Shown here: positions 1-7,669 of the stretch, piece after piece
How the letters are laid out: each line of letters begins with the position of its first letter
Position numbering within the stretch: the stretch's first letter is position 1
Origin: Streptosporangium carneum
GTDB taxonomy: Bacteria > Actinomycetota > Actinomycetes > Streptosporangiales > Streptosporangiaceae
Direction: 5' to 3'
DNA length: 64,000 nucleotides
Assembly: GCF_027922005.1 (NCBI RefSeq)
Contig: NZ_BSEV01000016.1
Coordinates: 62,001-126,000, forward strand
Position numbers and translations under genes: made by a program
The notes under the pieces: generated by a model
Told to the model about the DNA's origin: nothing
The model's input: the letters and a program-made list of their open reading frames with translations, nothing else
The model's database searches: none

Positions 1-2
1 CC

Positions 3-65
3 AAGTGCATCATCGGCCAGGACGAAGCGGCTAAGCGTCGCATTTCCGAGGCACTAGGGGAGTGA
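3..65 (+). CDS. C-terminal end of an unidentified protein (cut by window edge)
   Basis: An open frame enters from the left edge and stops at TGA 63-65, giving about 20 residues that end in a charged helical stretch (DEAAKRRISEALGE). A strong hairpin terminator follows at 148-192, as expected at the end of a transcription unit. It lies outside the integrated element, so it is probably a chromosomal gene. The fragment is too short to name, and it could be chance. Confidence 0.4.
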   Translation, partial: KCIIGQDEAAKRRISEALGE

Positions 66-147
66 CGGGCAGGTCCGTTCCCGTGGGAAGGCATTGGGAA
101 GGATCAACCGCAGACGGCCGGTGAGAGCCGTGGACAGCCGGACATGA

Positions 148-192
148 GAAACCCCCGCTGCCCTGCGTCAGTGCAGGTCAGGCGGGGGTTTC
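148..192. terminator. Hairpin terminator, bidirectional
   Basis: The arms GAAACCCCCGC (148-158) and GCGGGGGTTTC (182-192) are perfectly complementary. An inner partly paired stem (CCCTGC/GCAGG) sits between them. A- and T-rich ends on both strands let it serve the gene ending at 65 and, before the element inserted, the tRNA-Arg gene whose 3' half remains at 201-250. Confidence 0.7.
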
Positions 193-200
193 CGCTGCTT

Positions 201-250
201 CTGGTTGCGCGCCCTGCAGGATTCGAACCTGCGACCGTCGGATTAGAAGT
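201..250. repeat. attL: attL: left 50-bp att repeat, 3' half of tRNA-Arg
   Basis: These 50 bases are identical to 13295-13344. They carry the minus-strand anticodon-loop-to-3' end of tRNA-Arg but none of its 5' half, so this copy cannot be a working tRNA. It is the original chromosomal 3' end, displaced by integration. Identity stops sharply on both sides, as expected for a site-specific recombination core. Confidence 0.92.
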
Positions 251-699
251 GGATTGCTGCTTCTCAGCCTGACAACGCGCTGACCTGCTGACGAGCCATG
301 TGATCTCACTGGGGCGAGGAGGTGGATCCATGTATGTTCCGGATCTTGAAAATTACTCAGTCTCCGTCGCCGGTCCCCACGCGAGGGCCACGCCTTTCTG
401 TTGCTCCCCCTTGTGGTAGATCTCGCGGGCGTCGTGTCCCGAGGTCCGGGGCCATCGAAGCCCTGCCAGAGGAGGCGAAGGACGATCGCAGCGCTCTGCC
501 ACCGGATGATCCACCGATCAGCGTCGTGGCCTACCCCGACTGAGCTACGCGATCTCGTTCTGGCTGCTGCATACAACTCCCGAACTTCGGGATATTAAGG
601 TAAGTGATCTGCCGCAGCCTGGCATTTTTCCCGCAATCCAACACCTGCAAGCGGATGCAAAAATACTAGAACCTACATATTCGTCCGCTCTCAAATAAA
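251..699. other. Element left end without a convincing gene
   Basis: Short open frames here have no plausible starts or family features. On the minus strand, 484-554 resembles a degenerate tRNA: ends GATCGC/GCGATC pair across 71 nt and the 5' part reads GTAGCTCAGTCGG, but there is no T arm. Base composition becomes AT-richer towards 600-700, where the KAP gene ends. Confidence 0.5.
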
Positions 700-3300
700 T
701 TAACCCAACCCCCACTTGTTGCGGAATCGTTCTAAAGCAAGTCTACAACTCTCACTAGATATACTTAGTTCACGCCGAACCGCAGCTAGCTCATCAAAAG
801 ATGGTAGCAATCCATTCGGTTTAGCATCAGACGTCATCCCTATGTCAAATTTATCGTCAGAAAACATTTCAATGACGGTTAAACCGAAATAAGCATACAC
901 CGACAGTTGATGTAATATATGGTCTATCTTTTCATTCCGTCCAACACCTTCTTCTGCGCTATTGCGTTCCATGTCCACGATATCAATTACTGTAGTTAAT
1001 CCGTCTAGAACCTCCAGCGCCTCTTGGATTGACAGTAGAGGCTTGGAATTAATAGTCACTAGAGACATCCTCATCAGGTCAATCGCATACCCGTAGGCGC
1101 TTGCACCGTCCACTCGCGAGATATAATCACGCGCCCCTGCAATAATCTCTCTCATCTCCTCGCAAATTAGCGTAATCGCTAAATCCTCGCGACGAGGCGC
1201 TTTCCTTGTGACGGTGTTTAGTTCTTGATTTATATCTAGCATGCGCCGAGTGGAACGCAGAAGCTCTCTAGGAAGCCCTCCTGAAACGGAATGAACTAGG
1301 GACACAAAAGGGTCGGTAAAACCGAGGACGCGCTGCTGTAATAAGTCTTTCGATTCCCTGAGACTTAATTGATCAATGACCTTAACCTCGTCAAATGCCG
1401 TATCGAACACCGATTTTCCCGCTAGGGCGCGGTGGCCAAAAATTGATCCCACATCCTCTGCCACCGAAACCAAAAAAAAGCAATTGTCTATACCAAATAT
1501 AGATTTAATCTCACTAATAAACCTTTCTGCTTTTTCTGCAGAGCCTATGCGATCTATTTCGTCAATAGCAATTATTACGTGCTTTCCGTAGGACCGCTGC
1601 TCGACAGCTACTTTACCTATAAATTCCCGCAAGCTGCTGACAAGCTCCGGGAGGGTCCATGGAAGATACTTCAATGAGCTACCGCGACTTCCTGACCCCG
1701 TGATCCCAAAAGGAAATGATAATCCTCCAGTAAAAGCCCAAGTTGCCGTACGCTCCATTTGCAATCTAAGGAGGTACTCTCTGGCTTTTAATACAAGAGG
1801 TGGGTCGAAACTACCAAGCAAAGCACGCAGCTTTCCTACACTAGGCCAAATAATCAGAGCCGTAATAATGGCTGCAATCTGAATTGCAAAACGGTGATAA
1901 GACCACCACTCCTGGATCTTTAGCATTACTGTCTGAGTCCACATCAAAAGAGTGGAATATGCACTCTTCAGCAGGTCTTGCCACTGCGGGAAAAAGGACC
2001 AAAGAACAAAGAGAAAAAGTGCGATAGATGCAGCAAGCCGAAAAAGATATACGGCTATCTTCCGTATAGTTGTAAAAACACTTTTTTTGGCAGATAGGTT
2101 CGGCGTAAGCCTCGGACCAAGAGGACTTTTAGTAGCCTCTAAGTATGCTTGCGCGAAACGCTGAAATAGCTCCGCCAGGAATTCTTTAGGGATGTATTCT
2201 GCGGGCGCACTGACGTGCACAACAAGATTATCGCCAGAGTCACATATCCGGCGTAGAAGTGTAGACTTCCCTGCGCCCCGCGGCCCGGCAATAGCAATAC
2301 TTCCTCCGTCAAGGCTTGAGATCACGCGCTTAACACGCTCAAGGGAAGAGGTTGCTACTACCAGATTGGGATCATATAGCTTCCTTAGTCCTTCAGAGTT
2401 CTGCTCAACGAGCAGCTTATGATGATCTTTGACTAGCTTGTTAATGCAATACGTAGCATGTAGAAATATTGGGTCTTCTTTAATTTCTTCTAGCCATTTC
2501 TCCCTGGCTTTAGGTATTTGGATATCGAGCTGCATACTAAGCATCATTAGCTTTGGTATAGATGCAGCCGACTTAAACTGAGTCATAACGCCTGGACCCG
2601 CAAGTAGGTATCCGGATAGCACCGATAGTGCAACGATTACCAATGTACGCCAAGGGCGCCAATCAACGCCTGCAACAAGATATAGGAGGCATAGAATTCC
2701 TATTGCCGCGCCAATCAATCCACTAACAAAAACCCACTCCCTCCATGATTTATTATGCGAGAGAGAATAAATCTTATGTCCTGCAAAAAATAACGTAGTC
2801 CCACTCAAAGCGAATCCAGTTATAACCAGCAACCCATTAGTTCTCGTAAGCTCCGAGATGAAGGCAAGGATCGCCAATACCAGCAAAAGGAGAGCTGGTG
2901 CGGTCCTCCTGTTTATATCCCCACCTATAGGAATGTAGTCGATTTGATCAGCAATATTCTTTTCTCTTTCCTGCATCGACGTGTAATTTTTATATGATTC
3001 TTTTAACTTGGTCCATTCGAATACAAGGCTCCATGACGAGTCCTGACGTAAATCATTAACATCTACAATCCCCCTATCAAACCAAGGAACGAGACGAGGG
3101 TCACCTAAACATTGATCCACGGCAGCTCTGAAGCTCGCGTAATCTCTATCGGTCCTGGTTTGTGCATTCATGAAATGCGAATCCAACCTTCTCTTGATCA
3201 TGGAAGCATCGTCTACAAGACGATCGCAGATGAGAACCAAAGCGTTACAAGATCTGCAATCTGAAAATCTAGCAGATAGGGAAGGTTTGACATTAATCAA
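700..3300 (-). CDS. KAP-family membrane P-loop NTPase (element cargo)
   Basis: This is an 866-residue protein. Residues 133-236 hold about four predicted membrane helices. A Walker A motif, GPRGAGKST, is at 339-347. Two more hydrophobic segments (about 415-435 and 470-488) lie between it and a Walker B, VIIAIDEIDR, at 575-584. Membrane helices inserted between Walker A and B are the hallmark of the KAP NTPase family, which includes proteins linked to phage exclusion. Its biochemical role is unknown; an ATP-driven membrane-associated switch is inferred. The gene is clearly AT-richer than every neighbour and stands alone on the minus strand at the element's left end, the usual place for cargo. 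An 18-bp inverted repeat begins 44 bp upstream. M34 (near 3201) is an alternative start. A defence role fits family and location but is not shown. Confidence 0.8.
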   Translation of the reverse strand: MINVKPSLSARFSDCRSCNALVLICDRLVDDASMIKRRLDSHFMNAQTRTDRDYASFRAAVDQCLGDPRLVPWFDRGIVDVNDLRQDSSWSLVFEWTKLKESYKNYTSMQEREKNIADQIDYIPIGGDINRRTAPALLLLVLAILAFISELTRTNGLLVITGFALSGTTLFFAGHKIYSLSHNKSWREWVFVSGLIGAAIGILCLLYLVAGVDWRPWRTLVIVALSVLSGYLLAGPGVMTQFKSAASIPKLMMLSMQLDIQIPKAREKWLEEIKEDPIFLHATYCINKLVKDHHKLLVEQNSEGLRKLYDPNLVVATSSLERVKRVISSLDGGSIAIAGPRGAGKSTLLRRICDSGDNLVVHVSAPAEYIPKEFLAELFQRFAQAYLEATKSPLGPRLTPNLSAKKSVFTTIRKIAVYLFRLAASIALFLFVLWSFFPQWQDLLKSAYSTLLMWTQTVMLKIQEWWSYHRFAIQIAAIITALIIWPSVGKLRALLGSFDPPLVLKAREYLLRLQMERTATWAFTGGLSFPFGITGSGSRGSSLKYLPWTLPELVSSLREFIGKVAVEQRSYGKHVIIAIDEIDRIGSAEKAERFISEIKSIFGIDNCFFLVSVAEDVGSIFGHRALAGKSVFDTAFDEVKVIDQLSLRESKDLLQQRVLGFTDPFVSLVHSVSGGLPRELLRSTRRMLDINQELNTVTRKAPRREDLAITLICEEMREIIAGARDYISRVDGASAYGYAIDLMRMSLVTINSKPLLSIQEALEVLDGLTTVIDIVDMERNSAEEGVGRNEKIDHILHQLSVYAYFGLTVIEMFSDDKFDIGMTSDAKPNGLLPSFDELAAVRRELSISSESCRLALERFRNKWGLG

Positions 3301-3888
3301 TGCAGGGAAAGTCGGTCTTTAGCCCTTTTGCTGCCCAGGGGGGTGGGTGGTCATCTCCTCGTCGGGCAGGCGCAACCATAACGGTCCGGACACTTCAAGT
3401 CAGGCCGTTATTGGCGTGTACATGCTCCCGGTGACCTTCCTCGCCCGTTAGTTGTCCTACATGTACGATGGCGGCTTGATTTGGTGGGGTCGGTCTGGTG
3501 CCCCTTTGGGTGACCGGCGAGGAGATGACCACCCACGCCGTCCCCCAGGCCCGTTCATTGCCGCGACTGCCTTGACGATGCGAGCTCTGCGCCGATAGGT
3601 AAGCCACGCTTCTCGGTGAGCCGGGGTGAGGAACGAACCCCGGATCTTCGATCGCCCCCAACTACGTCGGACATCGGCCAGCCCGTGGCGATCGTCGTGC
3701 TGCATGGGGGCGGTGGCGCGACCAGTAGCCGGTGAATGGCGTAGGTGCGGCGCGGTGTGCGTGCGGCGGCGGCCCGGAGTCCTGCGCGCGTGCCGGGACC
3801 GGCCCCCAAGCCGCATGCCCGGCACGCGCCGGCAGGCGCAGGGCCGGGCGACGGCGCGCAGCGCCGCCGCCCCTTGATCTATACGAGA
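3301..3888. other. Non-coding gap between KAP and Nudix genes
   Basis: About 590 bp with overlapping open frames on both strands, none with family-like composition or a good ribosome site. It holds the 18-bp inverted repeat at 3344-3535 and a GC-rich stretch (about 3770-3870). Composition switches from AT-rich to GC-rich near 3340, marking the boundary of the KAP cargo. Confidence 0.5.
3344..3535. repeat. 18-bp perfect inverted repeat, 192 bp end to end
   Basis: TGGGTGGTCATCTCCTCG at 3344-3361 is the exact reverse complement of 3518-3535, with 156 bp between the arms and partial similarity continuing outside. There is no coding sequence inside. The layout suggests a small non-autonomous inverted-repeat element or a paired protein-binding site. 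No clear target duplication was found. Confidence 0.6.
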
Positions 3889-4362
3889 TTAATTCGGCAA
3901 CTGCTGGCCGTGCTCCAGATACAGCGGACGGCCGAGGTTGCGGGCGGTGACGGCGGCTGTGACGCGGTGGGCCAGGCGTTCGATCAGGAGGGTGGGCAGC
4001 TCTTCGACGGGGTGAAAGTCGTAGCCGGACAGTTCGTCGGCACCGAGGCGGATGTTGTCACGCACGCTCGGGCTGAGGACGCCGCCGTCGAAGAGGAACA
4101 GGACCTTGTCGCCCTCCTGCGGGTGGGGTGCCCAGTCGACCACCAGGAGGTCACCGATCGGCGGTTGGATGCCGAGTTCCTCGTGGACTTCGCGCACGCA
4201 CGCCTGGAACGGGGTCTCGCCCGGTTCGATGTAGCCGCCAGGGATGTCGCGGTAGTCCTTGTAGTGGGGGCGGACCAGGAGCAGGCGGCCCTGCTCGTCG
4301 AAGAAGAGGGCCCCGGCTGCGGCGCGGGGAGTGGCCATGGGCGGGGTCTCTTGCTCGGTCAT
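3889..4362 (-). CDS. Nudix hydrolase, possible Pif-type transfer-immunity protein
   Basis: The protein has 157 residues. Its Nudix box G-x5-E-x7-RE-x2-EE-x-G runs from G43 through R57-E58 and E61-E62 to G64, with all catalytic acids present. Such enzymes hydrolyse nucleoside-diphosphate-linked substrates; the substrate is not predictable. I chose ATG 4362 because an AGGGAT-like site precedes it and the Nudix fold starts a few residues later. It ends at TAA 3889. In pSAM2 the immunity factor Pif, which blocks transfer into cells already carrying the element, has a Nudix motif, so this copy may do the same job. That function is inference; the Nudix assignment is firm. It lies 41 bp downstream of the XRE gene on the same strand and may share its transcript. 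Confidence 0.85.
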   Translation of the reverse strand: MTEQETPPMATPRAAAGALFFDEQGRLLLVRPHYKDYRDIPGGYIEPGETPFQACVREVHEELGIQPPIGDLLVVDWAPHPQEGDKVLFLFDGGVLSPSVRDNIRLGADELSGYDFHPVEELPTLLIERLAHRVTAAVTARNLGRPLYLEHGQQLPN

Positions 4363-4403
4363 GATCCCTACGGTACGGGAAGTCCGCCCCCTGTGAGAGT
4401 CCC

Positions 4404-5627
4404 TCAGGTGACGCGCAGACGACGCGCCAGATCGGAGAGTCGGTGACTGGGCTTGCCCTTCTGGCGGCGGATCCAGTTCAGGACGAGTTGTCGGCTGAGG
4501 TAGTGGTGGCGGATCTGCTCGGGGGCTAGGTGTTCGGCCTGGAGGAGCGCGTCGAGTGCCTCGTCCGTACGGTTCCACAGGCTGAACGCCTGGGCGACGG
4601 CGATTCCGTGGCGGGCGCGACGCTCGATCGGCAGGGCACTGGTGTCCAGGCCGGGACCGATGTTGATGGCGACCTGGACGTCTCCCAGCTCGATGGCGGT
4701 GGCCACCTGGTGGATGGCCACGTTGGTGGGGCCGAACGCGGTCCACACATGGTTGGCGTCCCCTCCCAGCCGGCGGGCGGACTCCGCGGCCTCGCCCAAG
4801 AAAGTCTTAGTGGTGGCACGGTCGTCGGCGCGGGCGGCGGCCATTGAACCAGCGAGAAAGAGAGTGCCGTACACCGACAGGAGTTCGGGACTCGCCTGAG
4901 GCAGGTCCCCCTGGAGAAGACCGGCGGCGTCACTGGTCAACTGGGAGGCTGCCTCGTAGCGGCCGTTGGAGAGCAGGGCGTGGGTGACGGATCGCAGGAG
5001 TGAGGCGACCACGATCTGATCACCGGAGTTCTGGGCATGGCTCAGACCCCGCTCGGCGGCAATCCACGCGAGATCGGTCTCTCCGACTTTGACGAGGATG
5101 GTGGCCGCCGCGTGATAAGCCTGGCCCAGCAGGCTGAGAGCCTGGATGCGCTGATCACCCTGATAGGCGCCGGCGGCGTGGTGGGCCTCGGCGAGAAGGG
5201 CGGGCAGCCGGCGGACCACGAGGCCGTACCGGGATGCCTGGTAGGCGTGCCACACGTCGGCGATCTCGTTGTGCAGCTCGGCGAGGCTGGGTGGTTCGTG
5301 GGCCTGGGCGAGAGCGGCGAGTGGAGTGAGCTGCCGATAGTCGGTGATCGCCGCCCGTAACGCCGGGACGGTGCGGTCCCCGCTGTCGGGACTCCAGTCG
5401 AGAAGGGACGGCTCGGCAAGAAGGTCGCCGAGGGCCACGTCCAAGGCGACCGCGAGGGACTTGATGACCGACAGGCGGTCAAGCTCGATCCGGTCGTTTT
5501 CGACTTTGCTCAGCCAGTCCACCGTACGGCCGACAAGCCCGGCCAACACTTCCTGTGACATTCCGCGCCGACGGCGATACCACGCCACGCGCTCCCCGAT
5601 GGTCAGATGATCCGTCATGCCTCGCAT
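4404..5627 (-). CDS. XRE-family regulator with TPR-like C-terminal region
   Basis: The protein has 407 residues. A Cro/C1 helix-turn-helix lies at about 8-66 (MSQEVLAGLVGRTVDWLSKVEN core), followed by a roughly 330-residue alpha-helical region rich in Ala/Leu repeats typical of TPR-type sensor domains. Members of this group often respond to small ligands or peptides. I chose ATG 5627 over ATG 5618 because CGAGG sits about 9 nt before the former and only 1 nt before the latter. It is divergent from the zinc-ribbon operon at 5748 across a 120-bp region with two dyads, so it probably controls that operon and its own gene. The Nudix gene follows on the same strand. Confidence 0.85.
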   Translation of the reverse strand: MRGMTDHLTIGERVAWYRRRRGMSQEVLAGLVGRTVDWLSKVENDRIELDRLSVIKSLAVALDVALGDLLAEPSLLDWSPDSGDRTVPALRAAITDYRQLTPLAALAQAHEPPSLAELHNEIADVWHAYQASRYGLVVRRLPALLAEAHHAAGAYQGDQRIQALSLLGQAYHAAATILVKVGETDLAWIAAERGLSHAQNSGDQIVVASLLRSVTHALLSNGRYEAASQLTSDAAGLLQGDLPQASPELLSVYGTLFLAGSMAAARADDRATTKTFLGEAAESARRLGGDANHVWTAFGPTNVAIHQVATAIELGDVQVAINIGPGLDTSALPIERRARHGIAVAQAFSLWNRTDEALDALLQAEHLAPEQIRHHYLSRQLVLNWIRRQKGKPSHRLSDLARRLRVT

Positions 5628-5747
5628 ACCGGTCAGCCTCGCACGGATAACTAGGAGACCCCGGAATTCTTTTCCGGGAAGGGGCGGCTTGCGCTTCTTA
5701 GTGTCTCGGCGAGACGAGAAAACGTCCATCGTGACGGAGGAAAAGGA
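5628..5747. promoter_or_regulatory. Divergent promoter region with two dyads
   Basis: This lies between the XRE gene (minus) and the zinc-ribbon operon (plus). CCCGGAA (5660-5666) pairs with TTCCGGG (5672-5678), and GTCTC (5703-5707) pairs with GAGAC (5711-5715). Both are candidate XRE operators. The ribosome site GGAGG at 5736-5740 serves GTG 5748. Confidence 0.5.
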
Positions 5748-5930
5748 GTGGACACAACGGGGTCTCGCGAGACCGGTGGGGGAGAGGACTGCTCGTCCTG
5801 CCGGGGTAAGGGGTGGCGATACACGCAGGTGAACGCGACCTACGGCGCTCAGGCCATCGACGGCCGCCGCGCTCGGAGAACGCGGAGCGACTGCTTCGAC
5901 TGTGCCGGAACCGGATGGCAGGGAACATGA
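5748..5930 (+). CDS. Small CxxCxGxG zinc-ribbon protein
   Basis: This 60-residue protein has two knuckles, C15-x2-C18-RGKGW and C49-x2-C52-AGTGW. That is a DnaJ-type CxxCxGxG pattern sufficient for one zinc site, with no other domain. The start is GTG 5748, seven bases after a GGAGG site. Its TGA overlaps the next gene's ATG (ATGA at 5927), so the two are likely translationally coupled. It may be a zinc-binding adaptor or a nucleic-acid or protein-binding partner; function is unknown. It is first in a three-gene set divergent from the XRE regulator. Confidence 0.75.
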   Translation: MDTTGSRETGGGEDCSSCRGKGWRYTQVNATYGAQAIDGRRARRTRSDCFDCAGTGWQGT

Positions 5931-6343
5931 CAGACAAACTCGTGTGGCAGCGTTCGGTTGAATCCAGAAGCGGCGACCCTTCCCATGCCGCTGCGGTACT
6001 CGCCGAAGAATTGCGCAACCTGGGAATGCCCGTCGATATCCACCGAGGTGACAGAGTCGCGCTGGTCTCGGTATGGATCGACCTGGTCGTCTGGACCAAC
6101 GGGATCTCGTATCACTGGTGGTCGGGAACCGTGTCGGCGCGCGGACGCTGGCTCTACGCCTATAGCCCGGCGAACGATCCGGTGGCCGCTGCTCGCCGGA
6201 TCGCCGTCCGATACGCGGAACTGCGCAAAGGACACCCCTTCTCGGGGCTGGTGGAAGAGGCCCAATGCGTACTCCCGGATGATCGCCGACCGGTTGACCT
6301 GCGTGGACGGCACCGCTTCGTCCCGTACGCCCAGCCGGAGTGA
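5927..6343 (+). CDS. Hypothetical protein, second of the zinc-ribbon operon
   Basis: A 138-residue soluble protein that I do not recognise. It starts at ATG 5927, overlapping the previous stop by four bases, and its own TGA overlaps GTG 6340. It has a Trp/Tyr-rich centre (LVVWTNGISYHWWSGT) and a C-terminal basic segment, with no signal peptide or membrane helix. The middle could be a small beta-rich ligand or protein-binding fold. The strict overlap with both neighbours implies the three products are made together. Confidence 0.7.
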   Translation: MTDKLVWQRSVESRSGDPSHAAAVLAEELRNLGMPVDIHRGDRVALVSVWIDLVVWTNGISYHWWSGTVSARGRWLYAYSPANDPVAAARRIAVRYAELRKGHPFSGLVEEAQCVLPDDRRPVDLRGRHRFVPYAQPE

Positions 6344-6627
6344 TCGACGTGACCCTCAACGAGTTGAACGCCGTCTACGGCAGGCGATGGAGCATCTCGG
6401 CAGCCCTGGGAGGCGGGTGGTGCGCGGTGCGCCGAGGTGATCTCTCCCAGGAAAGCGTTCGGCGCGGACTGTCTCTCGTGCGTTGCGGTCAGACTCTGGA
6501 GGAGTTGGCCCGCCATCTGGCGGCCGAGAAGCGCGTCGAAGAGCGGTGGTGGATCGCTGACGCGCCGTGCGCGGGGCTCGATCCGGCTGCCGATGCCCCA
6601 CCAAAGCAGGCACGGCGACGAGGTTGA
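6340..6627 (+). CDS. Hypothetical protein, third of the zinc-ribbon operon
   Basis: A 95-residue protein starting at GTG 6340, inside the previous gene's stop. It has an N-terminal beta-like segment (RRWSISAALGGGWCAVRR) followed by an amphipathic helix (GQTLEELARHLAAEKRVEERW) and a disordered tail. I do not recognise a family. Such short 'WxI...AVRR' proteins tend to be encoded next to XRE/TPR regulators in actinobacteria, which fits here, but the role is unknown. The operon ends about 180 bp before the GntR gene. Confidence 0.65.
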   Translation: MIDVTLNELNAVYGRRWSISAALGGGWCAVRRGDLSQESVRRGLSLVRCGQTLEELARHLAAEKRVEERWWIADAPCAGLDPAADAPPKQARRRG

Positions 6628-6771
6628 TCGCCATCGGCGTGTCTCCGACACCCGGTGTGCTCCTCGTCGTCGTGCCCGGCCCGGCAGGCCATGCCCTTCC
6701 CACACCTAGGCTTGCCGGGCCTTCCATGTTCATGCGGGGGAGTGGAAGATCCGAGTGCCGATGCTACCCTC

Positions 6772-6789
6772 AACCTGTTAGAACATGTT
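6772..6789. promoter_or_regulatory. Candidate autoregulatory operator for the GntR repressor
   Basis: AACCTGT-taga-ACATGTT has near-perfect 7-bp arms and a 4-bp spacer, the same layout and core (AACCTG) as the two dyads at the pra promoter. It lies 22 bp before the repressor start codon, where binding would block its own transcription. Confidence 0.6.
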
Positions 6790-6810
6790 AAAGCTGGTAA
6801 GGCGGTTGTC

Positions 6811-7545
6811 ATGGCAGCTCCACGCGAGGACGGCCTCAAGTACGAGCGGGTACTGAACGCCTTGAGGTCGCGCATCGCTGACGGCACCTATCCGCCGGGA
6901 ATGATGCTGCCCTCGCAGAGCCGGCTCGTCGCGGAGTTCGACGTGTCACGCCCCACGGTGATCGAGGCGCTTCGCCTGCTCCGCCAAGAAGGGTTGATCG
7001 AGTCCCAGACCGGACGCGGTTCGTTCGTGCGGGGGAAGGTGCCCACGCTGAGCCTGGAGCGCGCGTATCCCGGGCAGCGCCTTCTCGATCTCGCCGAGTC
7101 GGAGTCCTTGGCCGAGTTGCTGCAAGCCGGGATCATCGTCGCCCCCACAAGGGTCACCACTCTGCTTGAGCTGCCCGCGGGATCCAAGGCTTTCCTGCGG
7201 CAATACGTTCTCAGTGACGAGGACGGCCCCGTGGAACTGGTGTCGGCGTGGTTTCCCATCGACCTGGTCACCGGAACCAAGCTGACCTCACCCGAACCGA
7301 TGGATGAGGGAATCCGGCGTCATCTGTACGGCCGTAAGCGTCTCCGGCTCGACTACGCAGTGGAACGTACGCTCGCGCGATCGGCGACGGCTGACGAGGC
7401 GCAGGTTCTGAAGGTGCCGGCCGGTGCGCCCGTGCTGAACCTCGTCGTGACGGGACATGATGCGGACGGCAGGGCGCTCCAGCTTGTCGACGCGGTCCTT
7501 CCGGGAGATCGTCACGAGCTGCGTGACGCCTACCCCCTGACCTGA
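6811..7545 (+). CDS. GntR/HutC-family repressor, KorSA-like
   Basis: The protein has 244 residues. A GntR winged helix is at about 8-75 (SRLVAEFDVSRPTVIEALRLLRQEGLI core), and a UTRA ligand-binding domain at about 95-235. The start is ATG 6811 with AAGGCGG upstream; in-frame codons further upstream overlap the operator and are unlikely to be used. In pSAM2, KorSA of this family represses pra and itself, keeping the element integrated. The three related dyads at 6772, 7573 and 7614 fit the same circuit. The UTRA ligand is unknown. Confidence 0.88.
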   Translation: MAAPREDGLKYERVLNALRSRIADGTYPPGMMLPSQSRLVAEFDVSRPTVIEALRLLRQEGLIESQTGRGSFVRGKVPTLSLERAYPGQRLLDLAESESLAELLQAGIIVAPTRVTTLLELPAGSKAFLRQYVLSDEDGPVELVSAWFPIDLVTGTKLTSPEPMDEGIRRHLYGRKRLRLDYAVERTLARSATADEAQVLKVPAGAPVLNLVVTGHDADGRALQLVDAVLPGDRHELRDAYPLT

Positions 7546-7572
7546 TCTCGCCTGATCGGTCGCTCAAATAAT

Positions 7573-7633
7573 CCAACTTGACATGACAGGTTGGCGAATC
7601 TAGTTTTGTAGAGCAACCTGATAGGTCAGGTTG
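7573..7633 (+). promoter_or_regulatory. pra promoter flanked by two operators
   Basis: A -35 TTGACA (7578-7583) and a -10 TAGTTT (7601-7606) are 17 bp apart. Operator 1 is CCAACTTGA-catg-ACAGGTTGG (7573-7594), overlapping the -35. Operator 2 is CAACCTGA-TAGG-TCAGGTTG (7614-7633), a perfect dyad just past the predicted start site. Their centres are 40 bp apart, about four helical turns, so two bound dimers would sit on the same DNA face around the promoter. Confidence 0.75.
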
Positions 7634-7669
7634 CGAATCAATTCATTTCTGTCTTATTAGGAGAGTGAG

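Noticed and set aside
322..598. Small open frames near attL
   Set aside because: Non-family composition and overlap with the degenerate tRNA-like segment on the other strand.
3395..3880. Several open frames of 70-120 codons between KAP and Nudix genes
   Set aside because: They overlap each other on both strands, lack ribosome sites and have random-looking composition.
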